From: Parabacteroides gordonii MS-1 = DSM 23371 | GTDB lineage: Bacteria; Bacteroidota; Bacteroidia; Bacteroidales; Tannerellaceae | Reading direction: 5' to 3' | Length of the DNA: 64,000 nucleotides | Assembly (NCBI RefSeq): GCF_000969825.1 | Contig: NZ_KQ033922.1 | Span: 1-64,000, forward strand | Shown here: in pieces, positions 32,734 through 41,479 of the stretch | Position numbering within the stretch: the stretch's first letter is position 1 | How the letters are laid out: each line of letters begins with the position of its first letter | Notes under the pieces: generated by a model | Told to the model about the DNA's origin: nothing | Database searches by the model: none | The model's input: only the letters and a program-made list of their open reading frames with translations | Position numbers and translations under genes: made by a program

Positions 32734-33585
32734 ATGAGAAGAAGAAATAATTGGCAAATCATCAAAGGCCAACCACTCACCGAATTAGATAAAAAGATAC
32801 TCTATCTCCAGAATAAAGGTCATTTGGTACCTTCCCGAAAACTGATTAAAACGGAAGAACAGATCGAAGGTATCCGTAGAAGCGGAGTTGTAAACTCGGG
32901 TATTCTCGACTTGGTAGCGAAAGAGATCAAGGCGGGAATGTCGACGGCTGCGATCGATAAGCTGGTTTATGACTATACGACAGACCACGGCGCTATTCCG
33001 GCTCCGTTGAATTTTGAGGGATTCCCTAAAAGCGTTTGTACTTCTATCAATGAGGTTGTCTGTCATGGTATACCGAGTGAGAAGGAGATACTGAGGGAAG
33101 GTGATATTATTAATGTAGACGTATCGACCATCTTGGATGGTTATTTTTCGGATGCTTCCCGTATGTTTATGATCGGGAATGTCTCTCCGGAGAAGGAAAA
33201 ACTGGTTCGCGTGGCAAAGGAATGTCTGGAAGTTGGAATGAAAGCCGCCAAACCGTTCGGTTACGTAGGTGATATCGGCCATGCCGTCCAGAAGCATGCC
33301 GAGAAGAACGGCTTCTCTGTTGTCCGTGATTTGTGTGGTCATGGGGTCGGATTAGAGTTTCACGAAGAACCGGAAGTTGCCCATTTCGGCCGTAAAGGAA
33401 CCGGAATGCTCCTGGTTCCTGGAATGGTTTTCACCATCGAGCCGATGATCAACATGGGAACTTATCGCGTCTACATCGCAGAAGAAGACGGATGGACGGT
33501 AATAACAGACGATGAGCTTCCTTCTGCCCAATGGGAACATACCTTTGTGATGAGGGAGGATGGATTGGAAATATTATCCGATTAA
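32734..33585 (+). CDS. map: Type I methionyl aminopeptidase
   Basis: A 283-aa enzyme that removes the N-terminal Met from new proteins. The pita-bread metal ligands are all present: Asp in IINVDVS, Asp in FSDASRMF, His in LCGHGVGLEFHEEP, Glu in FTIEPMI and Glu in WEHTFV. An N-terminal extension of about 40 residues (RRRNNWQIIKGQPL) precedes the catalytic domain, longer than in the minimal E. coli enzyme. Stand-alone gene away from the ribosomal protein cluster; Bacteroidota often carry more than one copy. Confidence 0.92.
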   Translation: MRRRNNWQIIKGQPLTELDKKILYLQNKGHLVPSRKLIKTEEQIEGIRRSGVVNSGILDLVAKEIKAGMSTAAIDKLVYDYTTDHGAIPAPLNFEGFPKSVCTSINEVVCHGIPSEKEILREGDIINVDVSTILDGYFSDASRMFMIGNVSPEKEKLVRVAKECLEVGMKAAKPFGYVGDIGHAVQKHAEKNGFSVVRDLCGHGVGLEFHEEPEVAHFGRKGTGMLLVPGMVFTIEPMINMGTYRVYIAEEDGWTVITDDELPSAQWEHTFVMREDGLEILSD

Positions 33586-33688
33586 TAAGCGGTTATTCCT
33601 AATAAAAACATCTCTCACAAAATGTTTTTGTGAATTTATTTGTCATTTGCAATAATTGCTATCAAGGTATTATCATCCAGTTATATAC

Positions 33689-33721
33689 GCCATTGCAAAC
33701 AAAACAAGTGTTTGCAATGGC
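33689..33721. terminator. Bidirectional terminator between map and a lipoprotein gene
   Basis: 12-bp perfect arms GCCATTGCAAAC and complement around a 9-nt loop, with TTTT after the right arm. The two genes converge here. Confidence 0.75.
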
Positions 33722-33726
33722 TTTTG

Positions 33727-34053
33727 TCATTTGTCATTTGAACAATTGTCCTTGCACTTGTTGGGTTGTAAATAGTCCCATTCCTGAAGTTTATTATTGA
33801 GCAGGCGGAACCGGTAAATGCCATCTTGATAATCAAGATATCCTAGAGTTTCCCGATAGCCTTCGGATGTTTGCTTAACTTCCAGTCTTTTATAGGTATC
33901 CCCCATAATACTTACAATTTCCTGCTTAGTCATTCCCAGTTCTAGTTTCTGGATATTGCTATCTGCCGCCAAAGCATTCGAAAGAGTTGCTCCGCAGGAA
34001 GTAAACAGACAGACCGAAAGGCCTGCTAATAGTACATATTTAATTATATTCAT
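33727..34053 (-). CDS. Small SmpA/BamE-like lipoprotein
   Basis: 108 aa: lipoprotein signal (LAGLSVCLFTSCGATL), then a short domain with LELGMTKQEIVSIMGDTYKR, the beginning pattern of SmpA/OmlA-type domains, and LGYLDYQDGIYRFRLLNNKL forming the sheet. BamE itself is a part of the outer-membrane assembly machine, but many Bacteroidota lipoproteins share only the fold, so function is not assigned. The upstream region carries the tandem dyads at 34181-34244. Confidence 0.7.
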   Translation of the reverse strand: MNIIKYVLLAGLSVCLFTSCGATLSNALAADSNIQKLELGMTKQEIVSIMGDTYKRLEVKQTSEGYRETLGYLDYQDGIYRFRLLNNKLQEWDYLQPNKCKDNCSNDK

Positions 34054-34180
34054 AGAGCATTAGTTTTTTATCTATTGATTTTGAGCTTGTGATAAACTAT
34101 GCGCAATATACGATTATTACCTGATAGATTGAATAAAGAATGCTCTTTATTTCTGTTCTTTTACACCCCTTATCAACATT

Positions 34181-34244
34181 TGTTTCATCAGTATGAAACA
34201 AGTGTTTCACTTAGGAGAAACAACTGTTTCCTATAGGTGAAACA
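34181..34244. repeat. Three tandem 20-bp dyads TGTTTC-N8-GAAACA at 22-bp spacing
   Basis: Copies at 34181-34200, 34203-34222 and 34225-34244. The six-base arms are identical in all three, and the eight-base centres all differ. A 22-bp period puts them on one face of the helix. They look like a multi-site operator, upstream of the lipoprotein gene at 33727-34053 and also between it and tRNA-Trp. Confidence 0.7.
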
Positions 34245-34402
34245 CTTCTTCTAAAAGGAGTACGTTTTTTGTATGAAGGAGTTGATCCGGATAATTCTGT
34301 GGAAAGAGTTTCTAATAGTCCTATGGTAGGATCATGGAATAATCTTACATGTAAGTTGAAGCATAAAAAAAGCAACACATTAAATAAATGTATTGCTTTA
34401 TG

Positions 34403-34475
34403 CACGGAAGGAGAGGCTCGAACTCCCGACACCTGGTTTTGGAGACCAGTGCTCTACCAACTGAGCTACTTCCGT
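34403..34475 (-). tRNA. trnW: tRNA-Trp (anticodon CCA)
   Basis: 73 nt on the minus strand. The acceptor ACGGAAG pairs with CTTCCGT; D-arm AGCTCAGTTGGTAGAGC; anticodon stem CTGGT/ACCAG with loop CTCCAAA, anticodon CCA; T-arm GGGAGTTCGAGCCTCTC. The CCA end is not encoded. All stems pair well. Confidence 0.95.
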
Positions 34476-34597
34476 ATTGCGGGTGCAAAGGTAGTCTTTT
34501 GTTTTGAATATGCAAGGCTTTTTGAGAAAAAGTGAAAATAATATATTTCCTGTATGATAAAATTCAAGGAAAATAAACCATTCGAAATATCTTTTTC

Positions 34598-34605
34598 TAT
34601 CTTTG
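34598..34605 (+). promoter_or_regulatory. -7 box for the glutamine synthetase gene
   Basis: TATCTTTG, about 51 nt before the ATG at 34656; no clear -33 element. Confidence 0.5.
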
Positions 34606-34655
34606 GAGACAATAGAATTGATAGTTAAATCTATACTGTAAAACAATCGACAAAC

Positions 34656-36158
34656 ATGGAAAACGTATTAGAAATGAACTCCAACCTACTGGTTGAGTTT
34701 CTACAGAAACCTTCTTCCCAATTTACCAAAGCGGATATTATCTCTTTTATCCGTGAAAAAGGGATCAAGATGGTTAACTTTATGTATCCGGCAGGCGATG
34801 GCCGGTTGAAAACGCTGAATTTTGTTATAAATAATGCTGCTTATCTGGATGCGATCCTCACCTGTGGCGAGCGGGTGGACGGTTCGAGCCTGTTCTCTTT
34901 CATTGAAGCGGGTAGCAGCGACCTGTATGTGATACCCCGTTTCCGGACGGCTTTTGTCGATCCTTTTGCCGAACTACCCACGGTAAGTATGCTGTGTTCT
35001 TTCTTCAATAAGGACGGGGAACCGCTGGAAAGCTCACCGGAATATACCTTGCATAAGGCCAGTAAAGCCTTTACCGAAGTGACCGGAATGGAGTTTGAAG
35101 CAATGGGCGAGCTGGAATATTATGTTATTGCGGAGGAAGAAGAGCTTTTCCCGGCAACCGACCAGCGTGGCTATCACGAGTCAGGGCCTTTTGCCAAGTT
35201 CAATGATTTCCGTACACAATGCATGCAATATATTTCGCAGGCCGGCGGACAGATCAAGTATGGCCATTCCGAAGTGGGGAATTTTACATTGAACGGAAAG
35301 ATCTACGAACAGAACGAGATCGAGTTCCTTCCGACAAGAGTGGAAGATGCTGCCGACCAGCTTGTCATAGCCAAATGGATTATCCGTAACCTGGCTTACG
35401 ATTACGGACTGGATATAACTTTTGCCCCGAAGATCACAGTGGGTAAAGCCGGATCAGGTTTGCATATCCATATGCGTATCATGAAAGACGGTAAAAACCA
35501 GATGCTGAAAGACGGTGTTCTGTCGGAAACGGCTCGTAAGGCGATTGCCGGAATGATGCAGCTGGCTCCTTCAATTACGGCTTTCGGTAATACGAATCCA
35601 ACTTCTTACTTCCGTCTGGTTCCCCATCAGGAAGCGCCGACCAATGTTTGCTGGGGCGACCGTAACCGTTCCGTATTGGTTCGTGTTCCGCTGGGTTGGG
35701 CTGCCAAGAAGGATATGTGTTCGCTTGCCAATCCGTTGGAGCAGGACAGCCATTATGATACGACGCAGAAGCAAACAGTCGAAATGCGTTCGCCGGATGG
35801 TTCGGCCGACCTGTATCAGTTACTGGCCGGATTAGCCGTTGCCTGCCGTCATGGTTTTGAAATAGCGAATGCGTTGGAGATTGCGGAAAAGACGTATGTG
35901 AACGTCAATATCCATCAGGCGGAGAATAAAGACCGTCTGGAAACATTGGATCAGTTACCGGATAGTTGTGCTGCATCGGCAGAACGTTTGCAGAAGCAAC
36001 GTGAAGTGTATGAAAAGTATAAGGTATTCAGCCCGAGCATGATCGACGGTATCATCAAGAAGCTGAAGTCTTACAACGATTTTACCCTGCGTGATGACCT
36101 GAAGGATAATCCGGAAGGAATGATCCGGCTGGTGAATACTTATTTCCATTGCGGATAA
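34656..36158 (+). CDS. glnA: Glutamine synthetase family protein (type I-like)
   Basis: 500 aa. Beta-grasp N-terminal domain (about 20-110), then the catalytic domain: FEAMGELEYYVI, HSEVGNFTLNGK, NEIEFLP, GSGLHIHM, NRSVLVRVP and TVEMRSPDGSADLYQLLAGL, which hold the metal, ATP and glutamate sites. It should make glutamine from glutamate and ammonia. Bacteroidales also carry large type III enzymes, so this may not be the only glutamine synthetase; a gamma-glutamyl-amine ligase is a less likely alternative. Monocistronic. Confidence 0.85.
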   Translation: MENVLEMNSNLLVEFLQKPSSQFTKADIISFIREKGIKMVNFMYPAGDGRLKTLNFVINNAAYLDAILTCGERVDGSSLFSFIEAGSSDLYVIPRFRTAFVDPFAELPTVSMLCSFFNKDGEPLESSPEYTLHKASKAFTEVTGMEFEAMGELEYYVIAEEEELFPATDQRGYHESGPFAKFNDFRTQCMQYISQAGGQIKYGHSEVGNFTLNGKIYEQNEIEFLPTRVEDAADQLVIAKWIIRNLAYDYGLDITFAPKITVGKAGSGLHIHMRIMKDGKNQMLKDGVLSETARKAIAGMMQLAPSITAFGNTNPTSYFRLVPHQEAPTNVCWGDRNRSVLVRVPLGWAAKKDMCSLANPLEQDSHYDTTQKQTVEMRSPDGSADLYQLLAGLAVACRHGFEIANALEIAEKTYVNVNIHQAENKDRLETLDQLPDSCAASAERLQKQREVYEKYKVFSPSMIDGIIKKLKSYNDFTLRDDLKDNPEGMIRLVNTYFHCG

Positions 36159-36252
36159 TAGGCTGGATGTACATATCTTTATATTAAAAATTTGTTTTCA
36201 GGCCATCTCTTAAAATATTTTTGTTACGTTTGCACAAGAGAGAGGAGATGGT

Positions 36253-36849
36253 TTGAAAACAAATTCAATAGACATAAAGGCAATTCTGGAAATGGTGGCT
36301 GATGATAACCGGCTGGCATTTACTATGTTCTATGATCTGTATTATGATCAGAGCTTCCGCTTTGCTTATTACTTCCTGAAAGATACCGAGGCCTGTCGTG
36401 AGGTTGTGGCTGAGGCTTTCTTTTCTGTATGGCAATCCCGCCTGAAATTGAAAGACATTGAAAATATAGAGACGTATCTGTTTGTTACAGTCCGTAATGA
36501 ATCGACACGTTATCTGACCAGGACAACGAAGTCTCAGTTTGTCTCTTTGGATGATACATCGCTTCAGTTTACAGCTCGGGAAAATGAATCTCCGGACGAT
36601 AATTTATTAATCGAGGAAATGGAAAAGATACTGAACCGTGTAATAGATGAGTTGCCGGAGAAGTGTCGCCTCATATTTCTGTTAGCCAGACAGGATGGGT
36701 TGAAACCGAAGGAAATAGCTGAGAGACTTTCGATAAATGAAAGTACAGTCCGTGTACAAATGAAAATAGCTATCGATAAAATCGTTACGAACCTAAAACC
36801 TCATTTCCCTGATATTACATTTACTTTATTGTTGACGTATATTACTTAG
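36253..36849 (+). CDS. ECF-type RNA polymerase sigma-70 factor
   Basis: 198 aa with region 2 (FTMFYDLYYDQSFRFAYYFL through VAEAFFSVW) and region 4 (DELPEKCRLIFLLARQDGLK followed by PKEIAERLSINESTVRVQMK). It starts with TTG at 36253; the next Met would remove 13 residues and still leave region 2. It is followed by a FecR anti-sigma and a SusC with signalling domain, the standard Bacteroidota cell-surface signalling set. It is expected to transcribe the SusCD locus. Confidence 0.9.
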   Translation: MKTNSIDIKAILEMVADDNRLAFTMFYDLYYDQSFRFAYYFLKDTEACREVVAEAFFSVWQSRLKLKDIENIETYLFVTVRNESTRYLTRTTKSQFVSLDDTSLQFTARENESPDDNLLIEEMEKILNRVIDELPEKCRLIFLLARQDGLKPKEIAERLSINESTVRVQMKIAIDKIVTNLKPHFPDITFTLLLTYIT

Positions 36850-36952
36850 TATTAATACTTTATGTTTTAAGTAAGAAAAATCTCAAAAAAAATCTCTTTT
36901 CTTTTAAACGAAACAATCCCTTTCTTCCTCCTCAGAGTAATAAGAGGATAAT

Positions 36953-37936
36953 ATGGAAGATTTAAAGAACAACATAGATCGTATTAATGATAAGTTGATG
37001 AACGACTTGTCGGCTGAAGATCAGAAATGCCTGGAGCATTGGTCGGCATCGCATCCGGATAACCAGAAGTTTCTCGGGCTTCTTGACAGTATAGAATTAT
37101 CTCCGCATGTAAAAGCACGGAGTGAGGAGATGCGCGCAAGTATTTTATCACAGTTGAATAAAAAGATCGATGAGGCTATCCGGCGTGATGTCTGGCTGAA
37201 GATTGCTTCTGTGGCTGCATCTGTTGCAATCCTGATCGGGATAACTAGCTATTTCTCATATCAGCAGGGGTATAAGCACTTGAATAGCCAACTGGTGGAA
37301 CTAGCGAATCCCTTGGGGATGAAATCGACAGTGACTTTACCGGATGGTAGTAAAGTGATATTGAATGCAGGAACTGTTTTGAAATATCCGAATGCATTCG
37401 TTGGCAAAGACAGGATCGTGAAAGTGGCCGGTGAAGCCTTTTTCGAGGTGGTGTCGGATCCGGATCGTCCGTTTATTGTAAAGGCGGACGAGTTGAATGT
37501 GCAGGTGTTTGGTACGAAGTTTAATGTGAAAGCGTATGAAGAGGAAAGTAGGGTCGAGGTAACTTTGACGGAAGGGAAAGTAGGAGTAAGGCTGGATGAT
37601 CAGGCGAAGATGTTACAACTGTATCCGGGACAGCAGGTCTATTATGATAAAGTGAACAAGAACTTGCAGAAACGAGAAGTGAACATTGACTATTACACTT
37701 CCTGGAAAGAAGGAAAGTATTACTTTAACAGTATGTCCTTTGAAGCGATTGCCCGTCAGCTGGAACGTAGTTTCAATGTGGATATTCATATCGCTTCGGA
37801 GAAATTGAAGAATATCGTAATTACCGGTGACTTTGTTCGTGGCGAGAATCTGGAACAGATCATGCGGGTAATGACGGCTGATCAACGTATGAAATATAGG
37901 ATAGACGGCGACCAGGTCTATATATATGAAAAATGA
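36953..37936 (+). CDS. FecR family anti-sigma factor
   Basis: 327 aa. A cytoplasmic N-terminal part (1-80) binds the sigma factor; one membrane segment (about 86-102, IASVAASVAILIGITSYFS); then the periplasmic FecR domain (TVTLPDGSKVILNAGTVLKY, GEAFFEVVSDPDRPFIVKAD) and a C-terminal DUF4974/STN-like domain (FNSMSFEAIARQLERSFNVD). It should hold the sigma factor until the SusC signalling domain reports substrate. 103 bp after the sigma gene, same operon. Confidence 0.93.
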   Translation: MEDLKNNIDRINDKLMNDLSAEDQKCLEHWSASHPDNQKFLGLLDSIELSPHVKARSEEMRASILSQLNKKIDEAIRRDVWLKIASVAASVAILIGITSYFSYQQGYKHLNSQLVELANPLGMKSTVTLPDGSKVILNAGTVLKYPNAFVGKDRIVKVAGEAFFEVVSDPDRPFIVKADELNVQVFGTKFNVKAYEEESRVEVTLTEGKVGVRLDDQAKMLQLYPGQQVYYDKVNKNLQKREVNIDYYTSWKEGKYYFNSMSFEAIARQLERSFNVDIHIASEKLKNIVITGDFVRGENLEQIMRVMTADQRMKYRIDGDQVYIYEK

Positions 37937-37993
37937 CAGCGTAGTATTAACAATAAAATAAGGTATGCCTATGGGAAATAACTGAACAAAAGA

Positions 37994-38026
37994 AAAACGG
38001 AAAATGCGACCAACACTTTCCGTTTT
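37994..38026 (+). terminator. Hairpin between anti-sigma and susC genes
   Basis: Arms AAAACGGAAA and TTTCCGTTTT around a 13-nt loop. It could terminate the sigma/anti-sigma transcript so that susC uses its own promoter. Confidence 0.6.
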
Positions 38027-38084
38027 AGAAGACTTAAGTCGAATTATTGCAACACAATTACAAACCTAAAATCAATACAAAAGT

Positions 38085-41000
38085 ATGAATTTATTTTCAA
38101 AGTCAAGGCAAACTATGTCTGTTTGTCTCCTTAATAAAATCTTTAATATTATGAGATTATCCGTAGTATTATGTTTGTTAACCATTTTTTGTGCATCAGC
38201 CAATGTTAGTTATTCGCAGGTGGCGGAGATATCTCTGGATCTGAGCAATGTAACTCTTAAACAGGCATTGGATGAAGTCAAGCAACAGAGCGAATATTCT
38301 TTTTGGTACAGGGATAAGGAAATCAATTTGAATAAGAAGGTTTCCGTTCGGTTGAATAAGCAGAATATCAATGTTGTTTTGGATAACTTGTTGGCAGGTC
38401 AGGGATTGGCTTATATGATTGACGAAAAGCATATTATCATTTATAAAAAGACTGAGGATACTGTTCCGGGAGAAATCCTGCAACAAATAAAAAGAATAAC
38501 AGGTAAAGTGGTCGATCATAAAGGGGAAACGGTCATTGGTGCCAATATTCTTGTTAAACACTCCAATAACAACGGAACGGTAACGGATATAGACGGTAAT
38601 TTCAGTTTGGATGTTCCCGAGAATGCGGTAATCCAGGTTTCTTATATCGGTTACGTAGAACAGGAAATAAAGGTAGGAAACCAATCGACTCTGAAAATTG
38701 TCTTGCAGGAAGATACCCGCACATTGGATGAAGTGGTGGTGGTAGGATATGGTACACAGAAAAAAGTAAATCTGACAGGAGCCGTGACATCGATCAGTAG
38801 CGAGGTGATAAACAAACGTCAGGTTGGACAGGCGTCGTTAGCCTTGCAGGGCACTGCCCCGGGAGTAACAATTACGCAACGTTCGGGGCAACCGGGTCTG
38901 GATGAAGGGGATATTAAAATCCGGGGGATCGGAACGTTGAATAATGCAAATCCCTTGATCCTGGTAGATGGCATAGAAATGGGAGTGAACAGCTTGGACG
39001 TTTCTACTATTGAGTCGATTTCTGTCCTGAAAGATGCTGCTTCAGCTTCTATCTATGGGTCGAAAGCTGCCAACGGGGTTATTCTGGTGACGACCAAACG
39101 TGCGGCGGAAGGGAAATTCAATATCTCATACAGCGGATATGTAACAAAACAAAGTCTCACTAATCTGCCTAAGAAGCTGGGGGCCATAGATCACATGACG
39201 TTGTTGAATGAATCGAAGTTGAATGCCGGAGCCGGAGCTGTTTATACAGAAGAGCAGATAAAGGACTGGCGGGAAAAAGGGCCTTCTGATCGGGATCGTT
39301 ATCCGGATACGGATTGGCAAGATGCGATACTTCAGGGTAATGGCCTTCAGCATAATCATAGCTTGACGATGACCGGTGGGAATGATAAGTTAAAAGTATT
39401 GGCATCCATCGGTTATCTGGGGCAGGGAGGTATCATCAAAAATGTGGATTATGAACGTATTTCGTTGCGTCTGAATACCGACTTCATTTTTTCAAAACAC
39501 TTCTCTTCTTCCCTGGATGTGTATCTGTACAACTCTAACCGCAATTCTGTGGCTAAGTATGATAGTGAGTCGTCGAACGGATCTGGTATAGGATATATCT
39601 TTTATTTGATGAATAAGTTGCCGGCTGTACAGGCATGTCAGTATTCCAATGGAAATTATGCGGAAGGACAGAATGGAGAGAATCCGGTTGCCAGTATCTA
39701 TCAGGGAGGGTTTACCAATGAGAAGTCTACTCCGATGATGGGTAATTTGTCTTTCAAATGGACACCGATGGACGATTTCTGGATGCAGGCCGCTTTTTCT
39801 CCTTCTATTTCTTATCCGCAATCGAAAGCATTTATTAACCGGGTGACGACTTATAATCCCGATGGCAGTGTCTTTTCTACCCTACCCAGTAAATCGAATC
39901 TGACAATGCAATCCGATTATAACAGGTATCTTCAGTTCAGGAGTACGGCTAATTACAAAAAGACGATTAGACAGCATACGATCGCTGCTTTAGCCGGCTT
40001 CCAGTACGAATCGAATTACAGCTCCGGTTTTAATGCATTCAGGGACGATTATTTATTCCCGGAATATACTGTTTTACAGGCTGGTTCTGTTGAGAATATG
40101 AGAAATGACGGTTGGGCTGGAGAGAATGTGCTGATGTCATGGTTCGGTAGAGTTAATTACGACTTTAACAGTAAGTATTTATTTGAAGCTAATATCCGTT
40201 ACGATGGATCTTCCAAGTTTGGTAAAGGCAATAAATGGGGGGCTTTCCCTTCTTTCTCTGCAGGTTGGAGATTATCGGAAGAAGCGTTTTGGAATAATCT
40301 GAAAGAATATGTTTCGAACTTTAAAGTAAGAGCTTCGTGGGGTACATTAGGTAACCAGAGTATCAGCGACAATTACCCGTTTTCATCCAATATCGATATG
40401 ACAACGAAATATATTTCGGAAGACAGGCTGATGGATGGTGCCGCCGTGCTGACAATGAATAATCCGGATATTACCTGGGAAACGACTCAGATGACCAATA
40501 TCGGTATCGATTTTAATCTGATCGATAAGATCAGTGTTTCATTCGATTGGTACTATAAAAAGACAAAAGATATTTTACTGAAGTTGGATATTCCCCGGAC
40601 TATGGGATTGCAGGCCACTTATCAAAATGCCGGTACCGTTGAAAATAAAGGGTATGACCTGAATGTCACTTATTCGGACAAAGTAGGAGATTTTGATTTC
40701 GATCTATCTTTTAATTTATCGGATGTAAAGAATAAGATTTTGGACTTAAAAGGTATAAACGGAACCGGGCTTGTAACGAACCGGGAAGGATATTCAATTA
40801 ATTCTTTATATATGTATAAGTCTTTGGGTATTCTTTCTGCCAGCGACTTTGAAGCGGATGGCACATATAAATGGACGCGTCAGATACGTGACCTGGCTCC
40901 GGGTGATTTGAGATATGAGAACAGGAATGGCGATGATCTGGTAAATGACGATGATCGCCAGGTATTGGGCTCTACAATCCCGAGATATACATATGGAATT

Positions 41001-41459
41001 AATTTTGCCGGACGTTATAAGGGCTTTGATTTGAATCTTCTATTACAGGGAGTTGGTAAGGTGGACGGCTATCTTACTCAGACGGCAATGTATCCGTTCC
41101 ATATGGGAGGTACTGCATTTGATATCCATAAAGATCGCTGGACAACGGAGAATCAGGATACCGGAGCTGCCTTTCCGCGTCTGTACTTCAATGACTCAAA
41201 TAATTATTTGAATTCAGACTTTTATAAGAAAAGTGCAGCTTATTTGAGACTGAAGAATGTACAATTAGGCTATCGCATTCCGGAGGCTATTTCTAAAAAA
41301 GCTTTGATCGAGTATCTGAGATTTTATGTTTCAGGAGAAAACCTGTTGACATTTACGAATTTCTGGGATGGATGGGATCCGGAAGTTTCTCCGGCTCAGG
41401 GGGGGCAATATTATCCCCAGGTGAAAAGCATAGGTTTTGGAGTGGACATTCGTTTTTAA
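38085..41459 (+). CDS. SusC/RagA-type TonB-dependent outer-membrane transporter with STN domain
   Basis: 1124 aa. Signal region (about 20-45), STN signalling domain (LKQALDEVKQQSEYSFWYRD to KHIIIYKK), carboxypeptidase-D-like domain (ITGKVVDHKGETVIGANILV), TonB box region (LDEVVVVGYGTQKKVNLTG), plug domain (KIRGIGTLNNANPLILVDG, KDAASASIYGSKAANGVILV) and a 22-strand barrel ending in a C-terminal Phe. It imports glycan fragments across the outer membrane with its SusD partner. The STN domain links it to the FecR/sigma pair upstream. Confidence 0.95.
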   Translation: MNLFSKSRQTMSVCLLNKIFNIMRLSVVLCLLTIFCASANVSYSQVAEISLDLSNVTLKQALDEVKQQSEYSFWYRDKEINLNKKVSVRLNKQNINVVLDNLLAGQGLAYMIDEKHIIIYKKTEDTVPGEILQQIKRITGKVVDHKGETVIGANILVKHSNNNGTVTDIDGNFSLDVPENAVIQVSYIGYVEQEIKVGNQSTLKIVLQEDTRTLDEVVVVGYGTQKKVNLTGAVTSISSEVINKRQVGQASLALQGTAPGVTITQRSGQPGLDEGDIKIRGIGTLNNANPLILVDGIEMGVNSLDVSTIESISVLKDAASASIYGSKAANGVILVTTKRAAEGKFNISYSGYVTKQSLTNLPKKLGAIDHMTLLNESKLNAGAGAVYTEEQIKDWREKGPSDRDRYPDTDWQDAILQGNGLQHNHSLTMTGGNDKLKVLASIGYLGQGGIIKNVDYERISLRLNTDFIFSKHFSSSLDVYLYNSNRNSVAKYDSESSNGSGIGYIFYLMNKLPAVQACQYSNGNYAEGQNGENPVASIYQGGFTNEKSTPMMGNLSFKWTPMDDFWMQAAFSPSISYPQSKAFINRVTTYNPDGSVFSTLPSKSNLTMQSDYNRYLQFRSTANYKKTIRQHTIAALAGFQYESNYSSGFNAFRDDYLFPEYTVLQAGSVENMRNDGWAGENVLMSWFGRVNYDFNSKYLFEANIRYDGSSKFGKGNKWGAFPSFSAGWRLSEEAFWNNLKEYVSNFKVRASWGTLGNQSISDNYPFSSNIDMTTKYISEDRLMDGAAVLTMNNPDITWETTQMTNIGIDFNLIDKISVSFDWYYKKTKDILLKLDIPRTMGLQATYQNAGTVENKGYDLNVTYSDKVGDFDFDLSFNLSDVKNKILDLKGINGTGLVTNREGYSINSLYMYKSLGILSASDFEADGTYKWTRQIRDLAPGDLRYENRNGDDLVNDDDRQVLGSTIPRYTYGINFAGRYKGFDLNLLLQGVGKVDGYLTQTAMYPFHMGGTAFDIHKDRWTTENQDTGAAFPRLYFNDSNNYLNSDFYKKSAAYLRLKNVQLGYRIPEAISKKALIEYLRFYVSGENLLTFTNFWDGWDPEVSPAQGGQYYPQVKSIGFGVDIRF

Positions 41460-41479
41460 TCATTTAGATCATTACAATT

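Noticed and set aside
34181-34244. CRISPR array
   Set aside because: The repeated part is only 2 x 6 bp with 8-bp centres, three units, and no cas genes anywhere in the window.
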